Of a stretch of 64,000 nt of DNA, positions 1 through 10,209 are shown piece by piece. The DNA comes from Niveispirillum sp. SYP-B3756 (lineage in GTDB: Bacteria > Pseudomonadota > Alphaproteobacteria > Azospirillales > Azospirillaceae), in contig NZ_WIDQ01000016.1 in the NCBI RefSeq assembly GCF_009495745.1, positions 1-64,000 of the forward strand, given 5' to 3'. A program made the position numbers and the translations under genes. The notes below the pieces were generated by a model. It saw only the letters and a program-made list of their open reading frames with translations, ran no database searches and was not told the DNA's origin. Each line of letters begins with the position of its first letter. The first letter of the stretch is position 1.

Positions 1-63
1 CAAAATCCGCAGCGCATCTCGCTTGAATTCCGCCGTGATCTTGACCTGCTTTACTCGAACCAT
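1..63 (-). mobile_element. 5' end of an IS transposase orfA (partial, runs off left edge)
   Basis: The minus strand opens with GGAGG eight bases upstream of an ATG at 63. It encodes MVRVKQVKITAEFKRDALRI and continues past the window edge. The K-I-T-x-E-F-K-R-D-A pattern is typical of the N-terminus of OrfA-type (IS3-like) transposases, whose helix-turn-helix follows. Only 21 codons are visible, so the family cannot be settled. The insertion lies directly upstream of the hydrogenase island and may mark its boundary. No inverted repeat could be fixed in the 64-120 flank. Confidence 0.5.
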
Positions 64-323
64 CAAAACCTCCATCAAACCCAAATTTTAGGATGATGGC
101 TCTCCACTTTGCCAGGGCAAGTCCAGATACCCTCAACAGCGACCTGATGACCTACAGGCTGACGGCGCTACGGGAATGGCTCATCCCGCAGTTGGCCGAG
201 GCTGATGCAGCCTCCTATCTGCCCGGCGGATAGGCCTCCGGCAAGGGCGGGGAATTTTCGAAGATTGCATTTGAGGGATGGGCGTTCTAGCTTCCATACG
301 ATGGAAGCGCACGGGGTCTCGCG

Positions 324-1673
324 ATGGCGACGGGTGTCGATCCCGACACGTCCTCAATAATGGAATCGGCCTGGATGGACGTCCTTCAGAAGATGGACGA
401 GACCTATGCCGACCTGCTCGCCTATCAGGTGGAACTGGAGAAGAAGAACGCCGATCTTGAATCCATGCGCCAATTCATGGATTCCGTTCTGGGTGCGATG
501 ACCGACATTTTGATTGTCTGCGATCAGACCGGCCGTATCCTGCAGATCAACCGGGCCTTGGAACTCCTGCTTGGTCGTGAGCAGGTCGGGCTGGAGGGAG
601 AACCCATCCAGACCATCTTCATCCCTGAAAGTGCCACCGCGTTGCAGGAAATCCTGAGACTTGCAGCGGGGTGCAAACCGATGGGCGCGCGGGAGCTGTC
701 ATTGGCCGGCCGGCATGGAGAGGTGCCGATCGAGGTGCATGCCGCACCGCGGCTTAACGCACGGGGCCGCGTGATGGGGGTTGTGCTGATCGGCCGGCCT
801 GTCGGCGAGGTGAAACGCGCCTATGCCAGCCTCAATACGGCGCACGAACAACTGAAGGCGGCCCAGGCCCAGCTTGTCCATGCGGAAAAGATGGCATCGC
901 TTGGCCGGCTGGTATCGGGTGTGGCCCATGAGCTGAACAATCCGATCAGTTTTGTTTATGGCAATGCCCATGCGCTGGAACGCTATGTCGGACGGTTGGA
1001 GACCTATTTCCAGAAGGTCTGGTCAGGTGCGCCGCGCGAAGAACTGATCGCCCTGCGCGAGGATCTGAATGTCGACCGGGCTGTCAGCCGCCTGCGCGAG
1101 GCGATTTCCGGTGCGCTGGAGGGGGCGGAGCGGGTCCGCGACATCGTGGAATCACTGCGGCGCTTTTCTGCCGATGGTCGTGGCCAGAGCGAGCGGTTCG
1201 ACCTTGTGGCGGCGGTGCAGACCGCGATTGGCTGGGTCGTCAAGGGGCGGGACCGGCATTTCACGCTGAGCTACGACGTTCCCGACCGGCTGGAGATCGT
1301 GGGACGCAGCGGGCATATCCAGCAGGTGGTGATGAATATCGTCCAGAATGCCTGCGACAGCATCGAAAGCCAGACTGAACAACATGTGTCGGTCGCCATC
1401 CGCAGGGAACGGGACGAGGCCGTCATCACCATCGCCGACAATGGTCCCGGCATTTCGGCGGAGGCACGGACCAAACTGTTCGAACCCTTCTTCACGACGA
1501 AGCCCGTGGGCAAGGGAACCGGCCTCGGCCTGTCCATCAGCTACAAGATCATCGAGGAACATGGCGGTCAGTTGGGGGCGGAGAATGTCCCCGACGGTGG
1601 TGCCGTCTTTTCCATCCGATTGCCGATTGCCGGAAATCAAGATAGCGGGCCAGACGGGGCGCGATCCAGATGA
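324..1673 (+). CDS. hupT: HupT-type PAS sensor histidine kinase for hydrogenase control
   Basis: This is a 449-aa soluble kinase with no membrane segments. A PAS domain spans roughly residues 52-160, followed by a short helical linker and a DHp domain with the phospho-accepting His202 in the H-box (VAHELNNP). The ATPase domain carries the N-box around Asn342, DNGPGI at 372-377 and GKGTGLGL near 397-404. The length matches the HupT family (about 450 aa). The gene overlaps hupU by 4 bases, the known hupTUV arrangement. In that arrangement the H2-sensing HupUV complex controls HupT autophosphorylation, and HupT signals to HupR (here at 16604). The ATG at 324 is used; ATG 360 is possible but has no better ribosome site. 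The hupT identity rests on context as well as sequence. Confidence 0.85.
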   Translation: MATGVDPDTSSIMESAWMDVLQKMDETYADLLAYQVELEKKNADLESMRQFMDSVLGAMTDILIVCDQTGRILQINRALELLLGREQVGLEGEPIQTIFIPESATALQEILRLAAGCKPMGARELSLAGRHGEVPIEVHAAPRLNARGRVMGVVLIGRPVGEVKRAYASLNTAHEQLKAAQAQLVHAEKMASLGRLVSGVAHELNNPISFVYGNAHALERYVGRLETYFQKVWSGAPREELIALREDLNVDRAVSRLREAISGALEGAERVRDIVESLRRFSADGRGQSERFDLVAAVQTAIGWVVKGRDRHFTLSYDVPDRLEIVGRSGHIQQVVMNIVQNACDSIESQTEQHVSVAIRRERDEAVITIADNGPGISAEARTKLFEPFFTTKPVGKGTGLGLSISYKIIEEHGGQLGAENVPDGGAVFSIRLPIAGNQDSGPDGARSR

Positions 1674-2680
1674 CCCGACGCAAGACGACCCTTCTGTGGT
1701 TGCAATCGGCGGGGTGTGGTGGCTGCACCATGTCCATGATGTGCGCGGAAGCACCCGGCCTGTTCGACACGTTCAACAATTTCGGCATCGACCTGCTGTG
1801 GCATCCGACCTTGAGCGAGGCCAGTGCCGATGAGGTGACGGGCCTGCTGGCGGACATCGTGGAAGGGCGGCGGAGCCTGGATATCCTGTGCTTTGAAGGT
1901 TCCGTCGTCCGGGGACCCAATGGCAGCGGGCGTTACCATATGCTGGCCGGCACGGGCCGGCCCATGCTGGACTGGGTCCGGCTTCTGGCGTCCAGGGCCC
2001 GCCATACTGTTGCCATCGGGACCTGTGCGGCCTATGGCGGCATCACGTCTGCCGGCAGCAATCCGGCCGACGCCTGCGGCCTGCAATATGATGGCGACCT
2101 TGAAGGCGGCGCGCTGGGCGCCAGCTTCCGCAGCAATGCCGGCCTGCCCGTGATCAATGTCGCCGGTTGTCCGACCCATCCCGGCTGGGTGCTGGAAACG
2201 CTGATGATGCTGGCGGAAGACGGGTTGGGGCCGGCCGATCTGGACAGGTTCGGGCGGCCGCGCTTCTTTGCCGACCATCTGGTCCATCATGGGTGTTCCC
2301 GCAATGAATTCTATGAATTCAAGGCCAGCGCGGAACAGCTTTCGGAGCTTGGCTGCATGATGGAGCATCTGGGCTGCCTTGGCACGCAGGCCCATGCCGA
2401 TTGCAACACCCGGCCCTGGAATGGCAGCGGTTCCTGCACCAGCGGCGGCTATCCCTGCATCAATTGCACGGCCCCTGAATTCGAGGAACCGGGTCGCAGC
2501 TTCACCGAGACGCCCAAGTTTGGCGGGGTGCCGATTGGCTTGCCGACCGACATGCCCAAGGCCTGGTTCATCGCCCTGGCGTCCCTGTCCAAGGCCGCGA
2601 CGCCGAACCGGCTGCGCGTCAATGCCCGTGCGGACCGTATCGTGCAACCGCCCGCGGTAAAGGACACGACGCGGCGATGA
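1670..2680 (+). CDS. hupU: Regulatory (H2-sensing) [NiFe]-hydrogenase small subunit HupU
   Basis: 336 aa. It is homologous to hydrogenase small subunits and starts directly with the proximal cluster motif SAGCGGCTM (Cys16, Cys19). There is no Tat signal peptide, unlike HupS at 6688. Absence of the export signal is the hallmark of cytoplasmic sensor hydrogenases (HupU/HoxB). Further cysteines in the C-terminal half (CNTRPWNGSGSC, CINC) supply the medial and distal clusters. The start overlaps hupT by ATGA and the end overlaps hupV by ATGA, so the three genes are probably translated together. The role is to bind H2 with HupV and signal to HupT. Confidence 0.93.
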   Translation: MTRRKTTLLWLQSAGCGGCTMSMMCAEAPGLFDTFNNFGIDLLWHPTLSEASADEVTGLLADIVEGRRSLDILCFEGSVVRGPNGSGRYHMLAGTGRPMLDWVRLLASRARHTVAIGTCAAYGGITSAGSNPADACGLQYDGDLEGGALGASFRSNAGLPVINVAGCPTHPGWVLETLMMLAEDGLGPADLDRFGRPRFFADHLVHHGCSRNEFYEFKASAEQLSELGCMMEHLGCLGTQAHADCNTRPWNGSGSCTSGGYPCINCTAPEFEEPGRSFTETPKFGGVPIGLPTDMPKAWFIALASLSKAATPNRLRVNARADRIVQPPAVKDTTRR

Positions 2681-4128
2681 ATGGAGAGAGCAGACGCATC
2701 ATTGCCGGTCCGTTCAACCGGGTCGAAGGCGATCTTGAAATCCGCCTGGATATTGATGGCGGCAAGGTCACGCGGGCAGAGGCGAATTCGCCACTGTTCC
2801 GCGGGTTCGAGCGCATTCTGGAAGGCAAGGACCCGCGCGATGCCATGACCATCGTTCCGCGCATCTGTGGCATCTGTTCGGTGTCGCAGTCGGTTGCCGT
2901 CGCCCGGACCCTGGCCGCCGCATCGGGTGTGCGCCCGCCGCCCAACGGCGAACTGGCGCAGGCTGTCATCCATGCGGCGGAAAACATCGCGGACCATCTG
3001 ACGCATTTCCACGTCTTCTTCATGGCCGACTTCGCGCGGCCCGTTTATGAGGGCCGGATCTGGCACGAGGCTGCGGTCCGCCATTTCAAGGCGGAGCGGG
3101 GCGAGGCGGTCAAGGCGGCGATCCAGGCCCGTGCGGAACTGCTGCACATCATGGGCCTGCTGGCCGGGAAATGGCCGCATACGCTGTCCGTGCAGCCCGG
3201 CGGCACCACCCGCGCGCCCGACGCCCGTGACCGCATCCGGCTGCTGGCCATCGTCCGGCGGTTCCGCCAATGGCTGGAGCAGAACCTGTTCGGCGACAGC
3301 TTGGACAATGTCGCCGCCCTGGGCAGCCTTGGCGATCTTGATGTCTGGCATCGTGCCGGCGATGCGGGCTTCCTGCGGCTGTTCCTGACCATTGCTGACG
3401 ATCTTGGCCTGGCGGAGATGGGCAAGGGGCCGCCGCGCTTCATGTCCTTTGGTGCCTATCCGCGCGACGGCGCGCATCTGCTGGCGCCGGGCATCGTGGA
3501 GGAAGGGCGGCGGCGTCCCCTGGATACGGCAGCCATCACCGAAGACCTGTCCCATAGCTGGATGCTGGGGGACACGGCGCATCCGTCGCGTGGCCTGACC
3601 GTGCCGGATGAGGAGATGGCGGCGGGCTATAGCTGGTGCAAGGCCCCGCGCCTGTCCGGCCAGACCATGGAGGTCGGCGCGCTTGCCCGGCTGGTGGTGG
3701 AAGGGCGGCCGCTGGCGCCGGCGCTGCTGATGGGGGGCCGTGGGAATGTGCGGGCGCGTGTCGTGGCAAGGCTGGTCGAGATCGCCATCAGCACGCTGGC
3801 GCTGGAGGAGTGGATAAGGGCGATGGTTCCGGGCGAACCCTTCATCACCCCATTCGAACTGCCCGATACCGTGGAGGCGGAGGGACTGACGGAAGCGGCG
3901 CGCGGATCGCTGGGCCATTGGCTGCGTATCGAAAAGGGGCGCATCGCCTCCTACCAGATCATTGCACCGACTACCTGGAACTTCTCCCCCCGCGACCAGT
4001 CTGGCCAGCCGGGACCGGTGGAGGAGGCGCTGATGGGCGCGCCGGTTCTGCCCGGCGAAACGACGCCCGTTTCGGTTCAGCATGTGGTGCGTTCCTTTGA
4101 TCCGTGCATGGTTTGCACGGTGCATTGA
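2677..4128 (+). CDS. hupV: Regulatory [NiFe]-hydrogenase large subunit HupV
   Basis: 483 aa. The N-terminal nickel ligands are in RICGICSVSQ (Cys64, Cys67) and the C-terminal ligands in DPCMVCTVH (Cys477, Cys480). The protein ends exactly at that His. Catalytic uptake large subunits have a further 15 or so residues that are proteolytically removed. Ending at the DPCxxCxxH motif is characteristic of sensor hydrogenases that need no maturation protease. The gene is translationally coupled to hupU, and its stop TGA overlaps the hypF ATG (TGATG). It forms the H2-binding half of the HupUV sensor. Confidence 0.94.
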   Translation: MNGESRRIIAGPFNRVEGDLEIRLDIDGGKVTRAEANSPLFRGFERILEGKDPRDAMTIVPRICGICSVSQSVAVARTLAAASGVRPPPNGELAQAVIHAAENIADHLTHFHVFFMADFARPVYEGRIWHEAAVRHFKAERGEAVKAAIQARAELLHIMGLLAGKWPHTLSVQPGGTTRAPDARDRIRLLAIVRRFRQWLEQNLFGDSLDNVAALGSLGDLDVWHRAGDAGFLRLFLTIADDLGLAEMGKGPPRFMSFGAYPRDGAHLLAPGIVEEGRRRPLDTAAITEDLSHSWMLGDTAHPSRGLTVPDEEMAAGYSWCKAPRLSGQTMEVGALARLVVEGRPLAPALLMGGRGNVRARVVARLVEIAISTLALEEWIRAMVPGEPFITPFELPDTVEAEGLTEAARGSLGHWLRIEKGRIASYQIIAPTTWNFSPRDQSGQPGPVEEALMGAPVLPGETTPVSVQHVVRSFDPCMVCTVH

Positions 4129-6464
4129 TGGATGACGCGGCGGAGATCCGCGTGCGCGGGCTTGTCCAGGGGGTCGGCTTCCGTCCCTTCATCTGGCAGA
4201 TCGCCGCTCGTTTCGACATTCGCGGAGAGGTGTTGAACGATGGTGAGGGCGTCCTGATCAGGGCGACCGGCCACGATCTTGACGCGTTCTGTGCGGCGAT
4301 CCGTGCAGAGGCGCCCCCGCTGGCCCGCATCCGTTCTGTCGAGCGCCGGCCATTCGTTTTCGCGGCCCCGCCCGCCGGGTTTTCGATTGTCGAGACGCAG
4401 GGTGGAACCAAAAAGACCGGCGTGACGCCCGATGCCGTCCTCTGTGCCGCCTGCCGTGCGGAAATCATGGACAGGCGGGAGCGTCGGCATGGTTACGCCT
4501 TCACCAACTGCACGCATTGCGGGCCGCGCTTCTCCATCGTTGACGCCATTCCCTATGACCGGTCGGCCACCCGTATGCGGCATTTCGCGATGTGTCCGGT
4601 CTGCCGCAGCGAATATGAGAATCCCGCCGACCGGCGCTTTCACGCGCAGCCTATTGCCTGTCCCGATTGCGGGCCGCAGCTGACGTTCCGCGACAGGCAA
4701 GGGCACCTCATTGCGGGCGATCCCCTGGCGCTGGCGGTTGAGACAATCCGTGCCGGCGGCGTCCTGGCTCTGAAGGGGCTGGGTGGATTTCATCTTGCCT
4801 GCGATGCGACCGACGAGAGGGCGGTGATGGCACTGCGCCAGCGCAAGCGGCGTCCCGACAAGCCCTTTGCCCTGATGGGCCTTGATGCCGCGATGATCGG
4901 ACGTCATTGCCGGCTGACGCCGGGTCATCTGGCCCTGCTGTCGGAGCCGGCGGGGCCGGTCGTGTTGCTGGACCGGCTGGGGGGAGAGACCGGGTTGGCC
5001 CCCGCCGTGGCACCGCGTCTCAGCATTCTGGGTTGGATGCTGCCGACGACGCCCCTGCATCAGCTTCTCTGTCTGGCGCTGAACCGGCCCCTGGTAATGA
5101 CCAGTGGCAACCTGAGCGGTGAACCGCAGGTCATCGGCAATGAGGAGGCGCTGGAGAAGCTGGCTGCCTTCGCCGATGGCTTCCTGCTGCATGACCGCGA
5201 TATCGCCCGGCGGCTGGATGATTCCGTGGCGACCATTGTCGGCGGTGACCGCCGCGTCCTGCGCCGGGCGCGGGGATATGCGCCGGCGCCGTTGGAAATG
5301 CCGCCGGGCTTCGCCGGTGCCCCGCCCATCCTGGCCCTGGGGGGCGAGCTGAAATCGGCGATCTGTCAGCTTGCCGATGGCGAAGCGCTGTTGTCCCATC
5401 ATATCGGCGATCTTGAGGATGCGCTGTCCTATGCCGAGTTCGAAAAGGCGATTGACGATTATGCGACCCTGTTCGACCACCGTCCGTCGCTGATCGCCTG
5501 TGACCAGCATCCCGGTTACCGATCGACCCTGAAGGCGCAGGAACTGACGGAGGCGAAGGGCCTTCCGCTGATCCAGGTGCAGCATCACCACGCGCACATC
5601 GCGTCTGCCATGGCGGAAAACGGCTGGCCGCGGGATGGGGGGGCGGTGCTTGGCATCGCGTTCGACGGCACCGGCCACGGGCCGGACGGCACCGTCTGGG
5701 GAGGGGAGTTTCTGCTGGCGAATTATGCGGACTTCACCCGTGTGGGCAGCCTGACGCCGTTTCCGCTTCCGGGTGGGGCGGCGGCCGTGCGGGAGCCATG
5801 GCGCAATCTTCTGGCCCAGACGGTTTCCGCCTTCTCGACCCCCGACGCGGCCCTGGCGGCGCTGGAACGGGCGGGCCTTGGCCCGGTCCTGGCGGCAAAG
5901 CCCGTGACCGCCATTCTCAGCATGATGGAAAGGGGCATCAACACGCCGCTGACCTCCTCTGTGGGTCGGTTGTTCGACGCGGTGGGTGCCGCGCTGGGCT
6001 GCGCCTTCACGCGGGTCAGCTTCGAAGGGCAATCGGCCATGGAATTGGAAAGTCTGGCCCGGACATTTCCCGCTCTGGCCGGCAGGGGCGACGAGGATGG
6101 ATATGCCTTTGCCATCCGGATGGAAGGGGACTTGGCGCGGCTTGATCCGGCGCCGATGTGGCGGCTCTTGTTGGAAGATCTGGCCGGTGGTGTTTCACCG
6201 GCCCTGGTGGCGCGCCGTTTTCATTGTGGCTTTGCGACTGCCAGCGCCGACCTCGCGGTCGTGCTGGTCCGCCGCCATCAGGCCCGCGCCATCGCGCTGT
6301 CGGGCGGCGTGATGCAGAATGCCTTGTTGATGGAACTGCTGCTGGCCCGGCTGGCCGATTGCGGGCTGCCGGTACTGACCCAGCGCCAGGTGCCGGCCAA
6401 TGATGGCGGTCTTGCCTATGGACAGGCCGCCATCGCGGCGGCGCAGGCGATGGCGGGGACCTGA
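4128..6464 (+). CDS. hypF: Carbamoyltransferase HypF (hydrogenase CN-ligand synthesis)
   Basis: 778 aa from the ATG at 4128 that overlaps the hupV stop. In order the sequence shows an acylphosphatase domain (RGLVQGVGFRPF), two zinc-finger blocks (CAAC...CTHCG and CPVC...CPDCG), a YrdC-like domain and a Kae1-like domain with the metal motif HHHAHIASAM near the middle of the C-terminal half. This is the complete HypF architecture and usual length (about 750-780). It converts carbamoyl phosphate to a carbamoyl-adenylate and transfers it to the C-terminal Cys of HypE. Its place between the sensor and structural genes, away from hypCDE, is a common alphaproteobacterial layout. Confidence 0.95.
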   Translation: MDDAAEIRVRGLVQGVGFRPFIWQIAARFDIRGEVLNDGEGVLIRATGHDLDAFCAAIRAEAPPLARIRSVERRPFVFAAPPAGFSIVETQGGTKKTGVTPDAVLCAACRAEIMDRRERRHGYAFTNCTHCGPRFSIVDAIPYDRSATRMRHFAMCPVCRSEYENPADRRFHAQPIACPDCGPQLTFRDRQGHLIAGDPLALAVETIRAGGVLALKGLGGFHLACDATDERAVMALRQRKRRPDKPFALMGLDAAMIGRHCRLTPGHLALLSEPAGPVVLLDRLGGETGLAPAVAPRLSILGWMLPTTPLHQLLCLALNRPLVMTSGNLSGEPQVIGNEEALEKLAAFADGFLLHDRDIARRLDDSVATIVGGDRRVLRRARGYAPAPLEMPPGFAGAPPILALGGELKSAICQLADGEALLSHHIGDLEDALSYAEFEKAIDDYATLFDHRPSLIACDQHPGYRSTLKAQELTEAKGLPLIQVQHHHAHIASAMAENGWPRDGGAVLGIAFDGTGHGPDGTVWGGEFLLANYADFTRVGSLTPFPLPGGAAAVREPWRNLLAQTVSAFSTPDAALAALERAGLGPVLAAKPVTAILSMMERGINTPLTSSVGRLFDAVGAALGCAFTRVSFEGQSAMELESLARTFPALAGRGDEDGYAFAIRMEGDLARLDPAPMWRLLLEDLAGGVSPALVARRFHCGFATASADLAVVLVRRHQARAIALSGGVMQNALLMELLLARLADCGLPVLTQRQVPANDGGLAYGQAAIAAAQAMAGT

Positions 6465-6607
6465 CCTGCACCTGCCACCTGTTTGCCGTACTGGCGACGT
6501 TCCTGGAAAGCACCTTTCCAAACCGGCCCGGCAGGCGAAAAGCGGTAATACCGGAGCACTATCGGCAGGCCCATCTAACCATTTGTAAAATAAAGACATC
6601 TCTCCCC

Positions 6608-6623
6608 TGGCACAGGCATTGCT
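6608..6623 (+). promoter_or_regulatory. Sigma-54 (RpoN) promoter of hupSLEC
   Basis: TGGCAC-N5-TTGCT is a perfect -24/-12 element, about 65 bp before the hupS start in the 223-bp gap after hypF. It fits activation by HupR (16604), which keeps the GAFTGA sigma-54 contact loop. A weak IHF-like match (ATCTAACCATTTG, one mismatch) lies at 6573-6585. Confidence 0.85.
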
Positions 6624-6687
6624 GTGGCAGCCGTCAAACCTGGGGTGGCGGCCCCGGGTCAATAACCGGTGCGGGAGGAGGCATTCC

Positions 6688-7803
6688 ATGCAGCCCACGG
6701 AAACATTTTACGACGTCATGCGACGCCAGGGCATTACGCGACGCTCATTCCTGAAATTCTGTTCATTGACGGCGACGGCGCTCGGCCTCGGGCCGGCATT
6801 CACCTCCACTATCGCCAACGCCATGGAAACGAAGCCCCGCACCCCGGTGCTGTGGCTGCACGGTCTGGAATGCACCTGCTGTTCAGAAAGCTTCATCCGT
6901 TCGGCCCACCCCCTGGTGAAGGATGTCGTCCTGTCGATGATCTCTCTCGACTATGACGACACGCTGATGGCGGCGGCCGGGCACCAGGCCGAAGCGGCCC
7001 TGGAAGACACGATCGAACGCTACAAAGGCCAGTATATCCTGGCCGTGGAGGGCAACCCGCCGCTGAACGAAGATGGCATGTTCTGCATCGTCGGCGGCAA
7101 GCCCTTTGTCGATCAGTTGCGCCACGCCGCCAAGCACGCCAAGGCCATCATTTCCTGGGGGTCCTGCGCCAGCCATGGCTGTGTCCAGGCGGCCCGGCCT
7201 AATCCCACGCGGGCGACGCCGGTCCATCAGGTCATCACCGACAAGCCGATCATCAAGGTGCCGGGCTGCCCGCCGATCGCGGAGGTGATGACGGGTGTCA
7301 TCACCTATATGCTGACCTTCGACCGCATCCCGGAACTGGATCGGACCGGGCGGCCGAAAATGTTCTATTCCCAGCGTATTCACGACAAATGCTACCGCCG
7401 GCCCCATTTCGATGCCGGCCAGTTCGTCGAATCCTTCGATGATGAAGGGGCGCGGCGCGGTTACTGCCTGTACAAGGTCGGGTGCAAGGGACCGACGACC
7501 TATAATGCCTGCTCCACGGTGCGCTGGAACGAGGGCACCAGCTTCCCCATCCAGGCCGGCCATGGCTGTATCGGCTGTTCGGAAGACGGCTTCTGGGACA
7601 AGGGTTCCTGGTACGCCCGGTTGCAGGACATCCACCAGTTCGGGATTGAGGCCAATGCCGACAAGATCGGCGGCACGGTCGCAGCCGGTGTCGGCGGTGC
7701 CGTGGCGCTTCACGCCGCGGTCAGCGCCCTGAAGCGCGCGCAGGTCAAGAACGGCAATGGCGCAGGCGGCCATGGCGTCGCCAAGGATAAGGAATCCGTC
7801 TGA
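6688..7803 (+). CDS. hupS: Uptake [NiFe]-hydrogenase small subunit HupS
   Basis: 371 aa. The start is the ATG at 6688 behind GGGAGGAGG. The N-terminus carries a twin-arginine signal with R-R-S-F-L-K at 18-23 and a hydrophobic stretch before cleavage near residue 45. The mature protein begins with the proximal cluster motif LECTCCSES. The C-terminal half holds the medial/distal cluster cysteines ([17 protein letters not shown]) and a hydrophobic C-terminal tail near 335-350 that anchors the complex to the membrane. It oxidises H2 together with HupL and passes electrons to the HupC cytochrome. It overlaps hupL by TGATG. Confidence 0.97.
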   Translation: MQPTETFYDVMRRQGITRRSFLKFCSLTATALGLGPAFTSTIANAMETKPRTPVLWLHGLECTCCSESFIRSAHPLVKDVVLSMISLDYDDTLMAAAGHQAEAALEDTIERYKGQYILAVEGNPPLNEDGMFCIVGGKPFVDQLRHAAKHAKAIISWGSCASHGCVQAARPNPTRATPVHQVITDKPIIKVPGCPPIAEVMTGVITYMLTFDRIPELDRTGRPKMFYSQRIHDKCYRRPHFDAGQFVESFDDEGARRGYCLYKVGCKGPTTYNACSTVRWNEGTSFPIQAGHGCIGCSEDGFWDKGSWYARLQDIHQFGIEANADKIGGTVAAGVGGAVALHAAVSALKRAQVKNGNGAGGHGVAKDKESV

Positions 7804-9614
7804 TGACCATACAGACAGCCAACGGCTTCTCCCTGGACACTTCTGGCAAGCGCATTGTCGTGGACCCGGTCACCCGCATCGAAGGCCATATGCGGTGCGA
7901 GGTGAATGTCGACAGCAATAATGTCATCCGCAACGCCGTGTCGACCGGCACGATGTGGCGCGGGCTGGAAGTCATCCTGAAAGGCCGCGATCCGCGCGAC
8001 GCCTGGGCCTTTGTCGAGCGCATCTGCGGTGTGTGTACGGGCTGCCACGCCCTGACCTCTGTCCGCGCGGTTGAAAACGCCCTGGACATCAAGATCCCGC
8101 TGAACGCCTATCTGATCCGCGAGATCATGGCGAAGACGCTGCAATGGCACGACCATGTCGTCCATTTCTACCATCTGCACGCGCTGGACTGGGTGAACCC
8201 GGTCAATGCGCTGAAGGCCGATCCCAAGGCGACGTCTGAATTGCAGCAGATGGTGTCGCCCTCCCATCCGATGTCGTCGCCGGGCTATTTCCGGGATATC
8301 CAGAACCGGCTGAAGAAGTTCATTGAATCCGGTCAGCTCGGCATTTTCAAAAACGGCTATTGGGACAACCCCGCCTATAAGCTGCCGCCCGAGGGCGATC
8401 TGATGGCGGTGGCGCATTATCTGGAGGCGCTCGACTTCCAGAAGGAGATCGTCAAGGTCCACACCATTTTCGGCGGGAAGAATCCGCACCCGAATTACAT
8501 GGTCGGCGGCGTGCCCTGCGCCATCAACCTGGATGGTGACCTGGCGGCCGGCGCGCCATTGAACATGGAACGGCTGAATTTCGTGCATCGGCGCCTCAAG
8601 GAGGCGTACGAGTTCTCCAAGAATGTCTACCTGCCCGATGTCATCGCCATCGCCAGCTTCTACAAGAACTGGCTGCATGGCGGTGGTCTGGCCGCGACCA
8701 ATGTCATGGATTACGGCGATTACGCCCGCACCCCCTATGACAAGTCCACCGACCAACTGCCGGGCGGCGTCATCCTGGGCGGCAATTGGGATGAGGTGCA
8801 TCCCGTCGACCCCACCGATCCGGCGCAGGTCCAGGAATTTGTGCAGCATTCCTGGTACAAATATCCGGACGAGGCCAAGGGCCTGCACCCCTGGGACGGC
8901 ATCACGGAGCCCAACTTTGTACTCGGCCCCAACTTCAAGGGCACGAAGACCGCCATCCAGGAACTGGATGAGAGCGGGAAATATTCCTGGATCAAGTCGC
9001 CGCGCTGGCGCGGTCATGCGGTCGAAGTGGGCCCGCTGGCCCGCTATATCCTGGCCTATGCCCAGGGTGTGCCGTTCGTGAAGGATCAGGTCGACAGCTC
9101 CCTGGCCGCCTTCAACCAGTTGGCCGGCACCAAGCTGACGGCCAAGCAGGCTCTGCCCTCCACCATCGGCCGCACGCTGGCCCGCGCACTGGAGGCGCAT
9201 TATTGCGCCGCCATGATGCTGGAGGACTTCGACCGGCTGATCGCCAATATCAAGGCCGGCGACAGGTCCACGGCCAATGTGGCGAAGTGGGACCCGGCGA
9301 CCTGGCCGAAGGAGGCCAAGGGCGTGGGCACCGTTGCTGCCCCGCGCGGCGCGCTGGGTCACTGGATCAAGATCAAGGATGGCAAGATCGAGAATTACCA
9401 GTGTGTCGTGCCGACCACCTGGAACGGCTCGCCCCGCGATCCGGCCGGCAATATCGGCGCCTTTGAGGCATCCTTGCTGAACACACCCATGGAGCGGCCG
9501 GAAGAGCCGGTGGAAATTCTGCGCACGCTGCATTCGTTCGATCCCTGTCTGGCTTGCTCCACCCATGTGATGAGCGAAGATGGACAGGATCTGGCGACCG
9601 TCACGGTCCGTTGA
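7803..9614 (+). CDS. hupL: Uptake [NiFe]-hydrogenase large subunit HupL
   Basis: 603 aa, the usual length for group 1 uptake enzymes. The nickel site ligands are in [14 protein letters not shown] (Cys75, Cys78) and DPCLACSTH (Cys582, Cys585). Fifteen residues follow His588 and should be clipped off by HupD after nickel insertion, in contrast to HupV. It is co-translated with HupS and exported with it by the Tat system. The metabolic role is recapture of H2 made by nitrogenase. Confidence 0.97.
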   Translation: MTIQTANGFSLDTSGKRIVVDPVTRIEGHMRCEVNVDSNNVIRNAVSTGTMWRGLEVILKGRDPRDAWAFVERICGVCTGCHALTSVRAVENALDIKIPLNAYLIREIMAKTLQWHDHVVHFYHLHALDWVNPVNALKADPKATSELQQMVSPSHPMSSPGYFRDIQNRLKKFIESGQLGIFKNGYWDNPAYKLPPEGDLMAVAHYLEALDFQKEIVKVHTIFGGKNPHPNYMVGGVPCAINLDGDLAAGAPLNMERLNFVHRRLKEAYEFSKNVYLPDVIAIASFYKNWLHGGGLAATNVMDYGDYARTPYDKSTDQLPGGVILGGNWDEVHPVDPTDPAQVQEFVQHSWYKYPDEAKGLHPWDGITEPNFVLGPNFKGTKTAIQELDESGKYSWIKSPRWRGHAVEVGPLARYILAYAQGVPFVKDQVDSSLAAFNQLAGTKLTAKQALPSTIGRTLARALEAHYCAAMMLEDFDRLIANIKAGDRSTANVAKWDPATWPKEAKGVGTVAAPRGALGHWIKIKDGKIENYQCVVPTTWNGSPRDPAGNIGAFEASLLNTPMERPEEPVEILRTLHSFDPCLACSTHVMSEDGQDLATVTVR

Positions 9615-9628
9615 GGGAGGATAAAACC

Positions 9629-10198
9629 ATGAAGTTTCTCAAGATCGCCGGCCTGTCGACCGTCGCTGCTCTGATGGCAAGCCCGGCCTTCGCCCATCCG
9701 GGCCATGATGTCACCGCCGGCTTCCCCGCCGGCTTTGCCCACCCGTTCCTGGGCGCCGACCATTTACTGGCCATGGTCGCGGTCGGTCTGTGGGCCGCGC
9801 AATATGGCGGACGCAAGGGACTGGCCCTGCCCATGGGCTTTGTCGGCGGCATGCTGGCCGGCGCCGTGCTGGGCTTCAGCGGCACGGGCCTGCCGGGGGC
9901 GGAAAGCCTGATCGCCCTCAGCCTGGTGCTGTTCGGCGGGGCGCTGGCGCTGAAGGCGCGGCTGCCGCTGCTGCTGGCCGGTACCCTGACCTTCGCCGCC
10001 GGCCTGTTCCACGGCCATGCCCACGCGGTGGAAGCCAATGGTTCGGCCCTGGCCTATGTCGGCGGCTTCGTGCTGGCGACGGCGCTGCTGCATGCGGCGG
10101 GCGGCTTTGCTGGCTGGCGGCTGGCGGCTGTCCGTCATGCCGTGCCGCTGGCCGGGGGTGCTGTGGCACTGGCCGGTATCGCCATGCTTGCCGGCTGA
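9629..10198 (+). CDS. hupE: HupE/UreJ family membrane protein (nickel uptake)
   Basis: 189 aa. A signal peptide ends near ASPAFA, and the mature protein starts with the conserved HPGHD motif. About six hydrophobic segments follow, including a HPFLGADHLLAM motif near 36-47 and a second His-rich segment (FHGHAHA). HupE proteins are nickel permeases or facilitators linked to hydrogenase operons. The ATG at 9629 has GGGAGGATAA upstream. Placement between hupL and the cytochrome gene is slightly unusual, since hupC often comes first. Confidence 0.9.
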   Translation: MKFLKIAGLSTVAALMASPAFAHPGHDVTAGFPAGFAHPFLGADHLLAMVAVGLWAAQYGGRKGLALPMGFVGGMLAGAVLGFSGTGLPGAESLIALSLVLFGGALALKARLPLLLAGTLTFAAGLFHGHAHAVEANGSALAYVGGFVLATALLHAAGGFAGWRLAAVRHAVPLAGGAVALAGIAMLAG

Positions 10199-10209
10199 GG
10201 GAGGCTATC

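Noticed and set aside
93-233. 46-codon ORF (MMALHFARASPDTLNSDLMT...)
   Set aside because: No ribosome site, no recognised domain, and it lies between IS sequence and hupT; possibly decayed sequence, but not supported as a gene.
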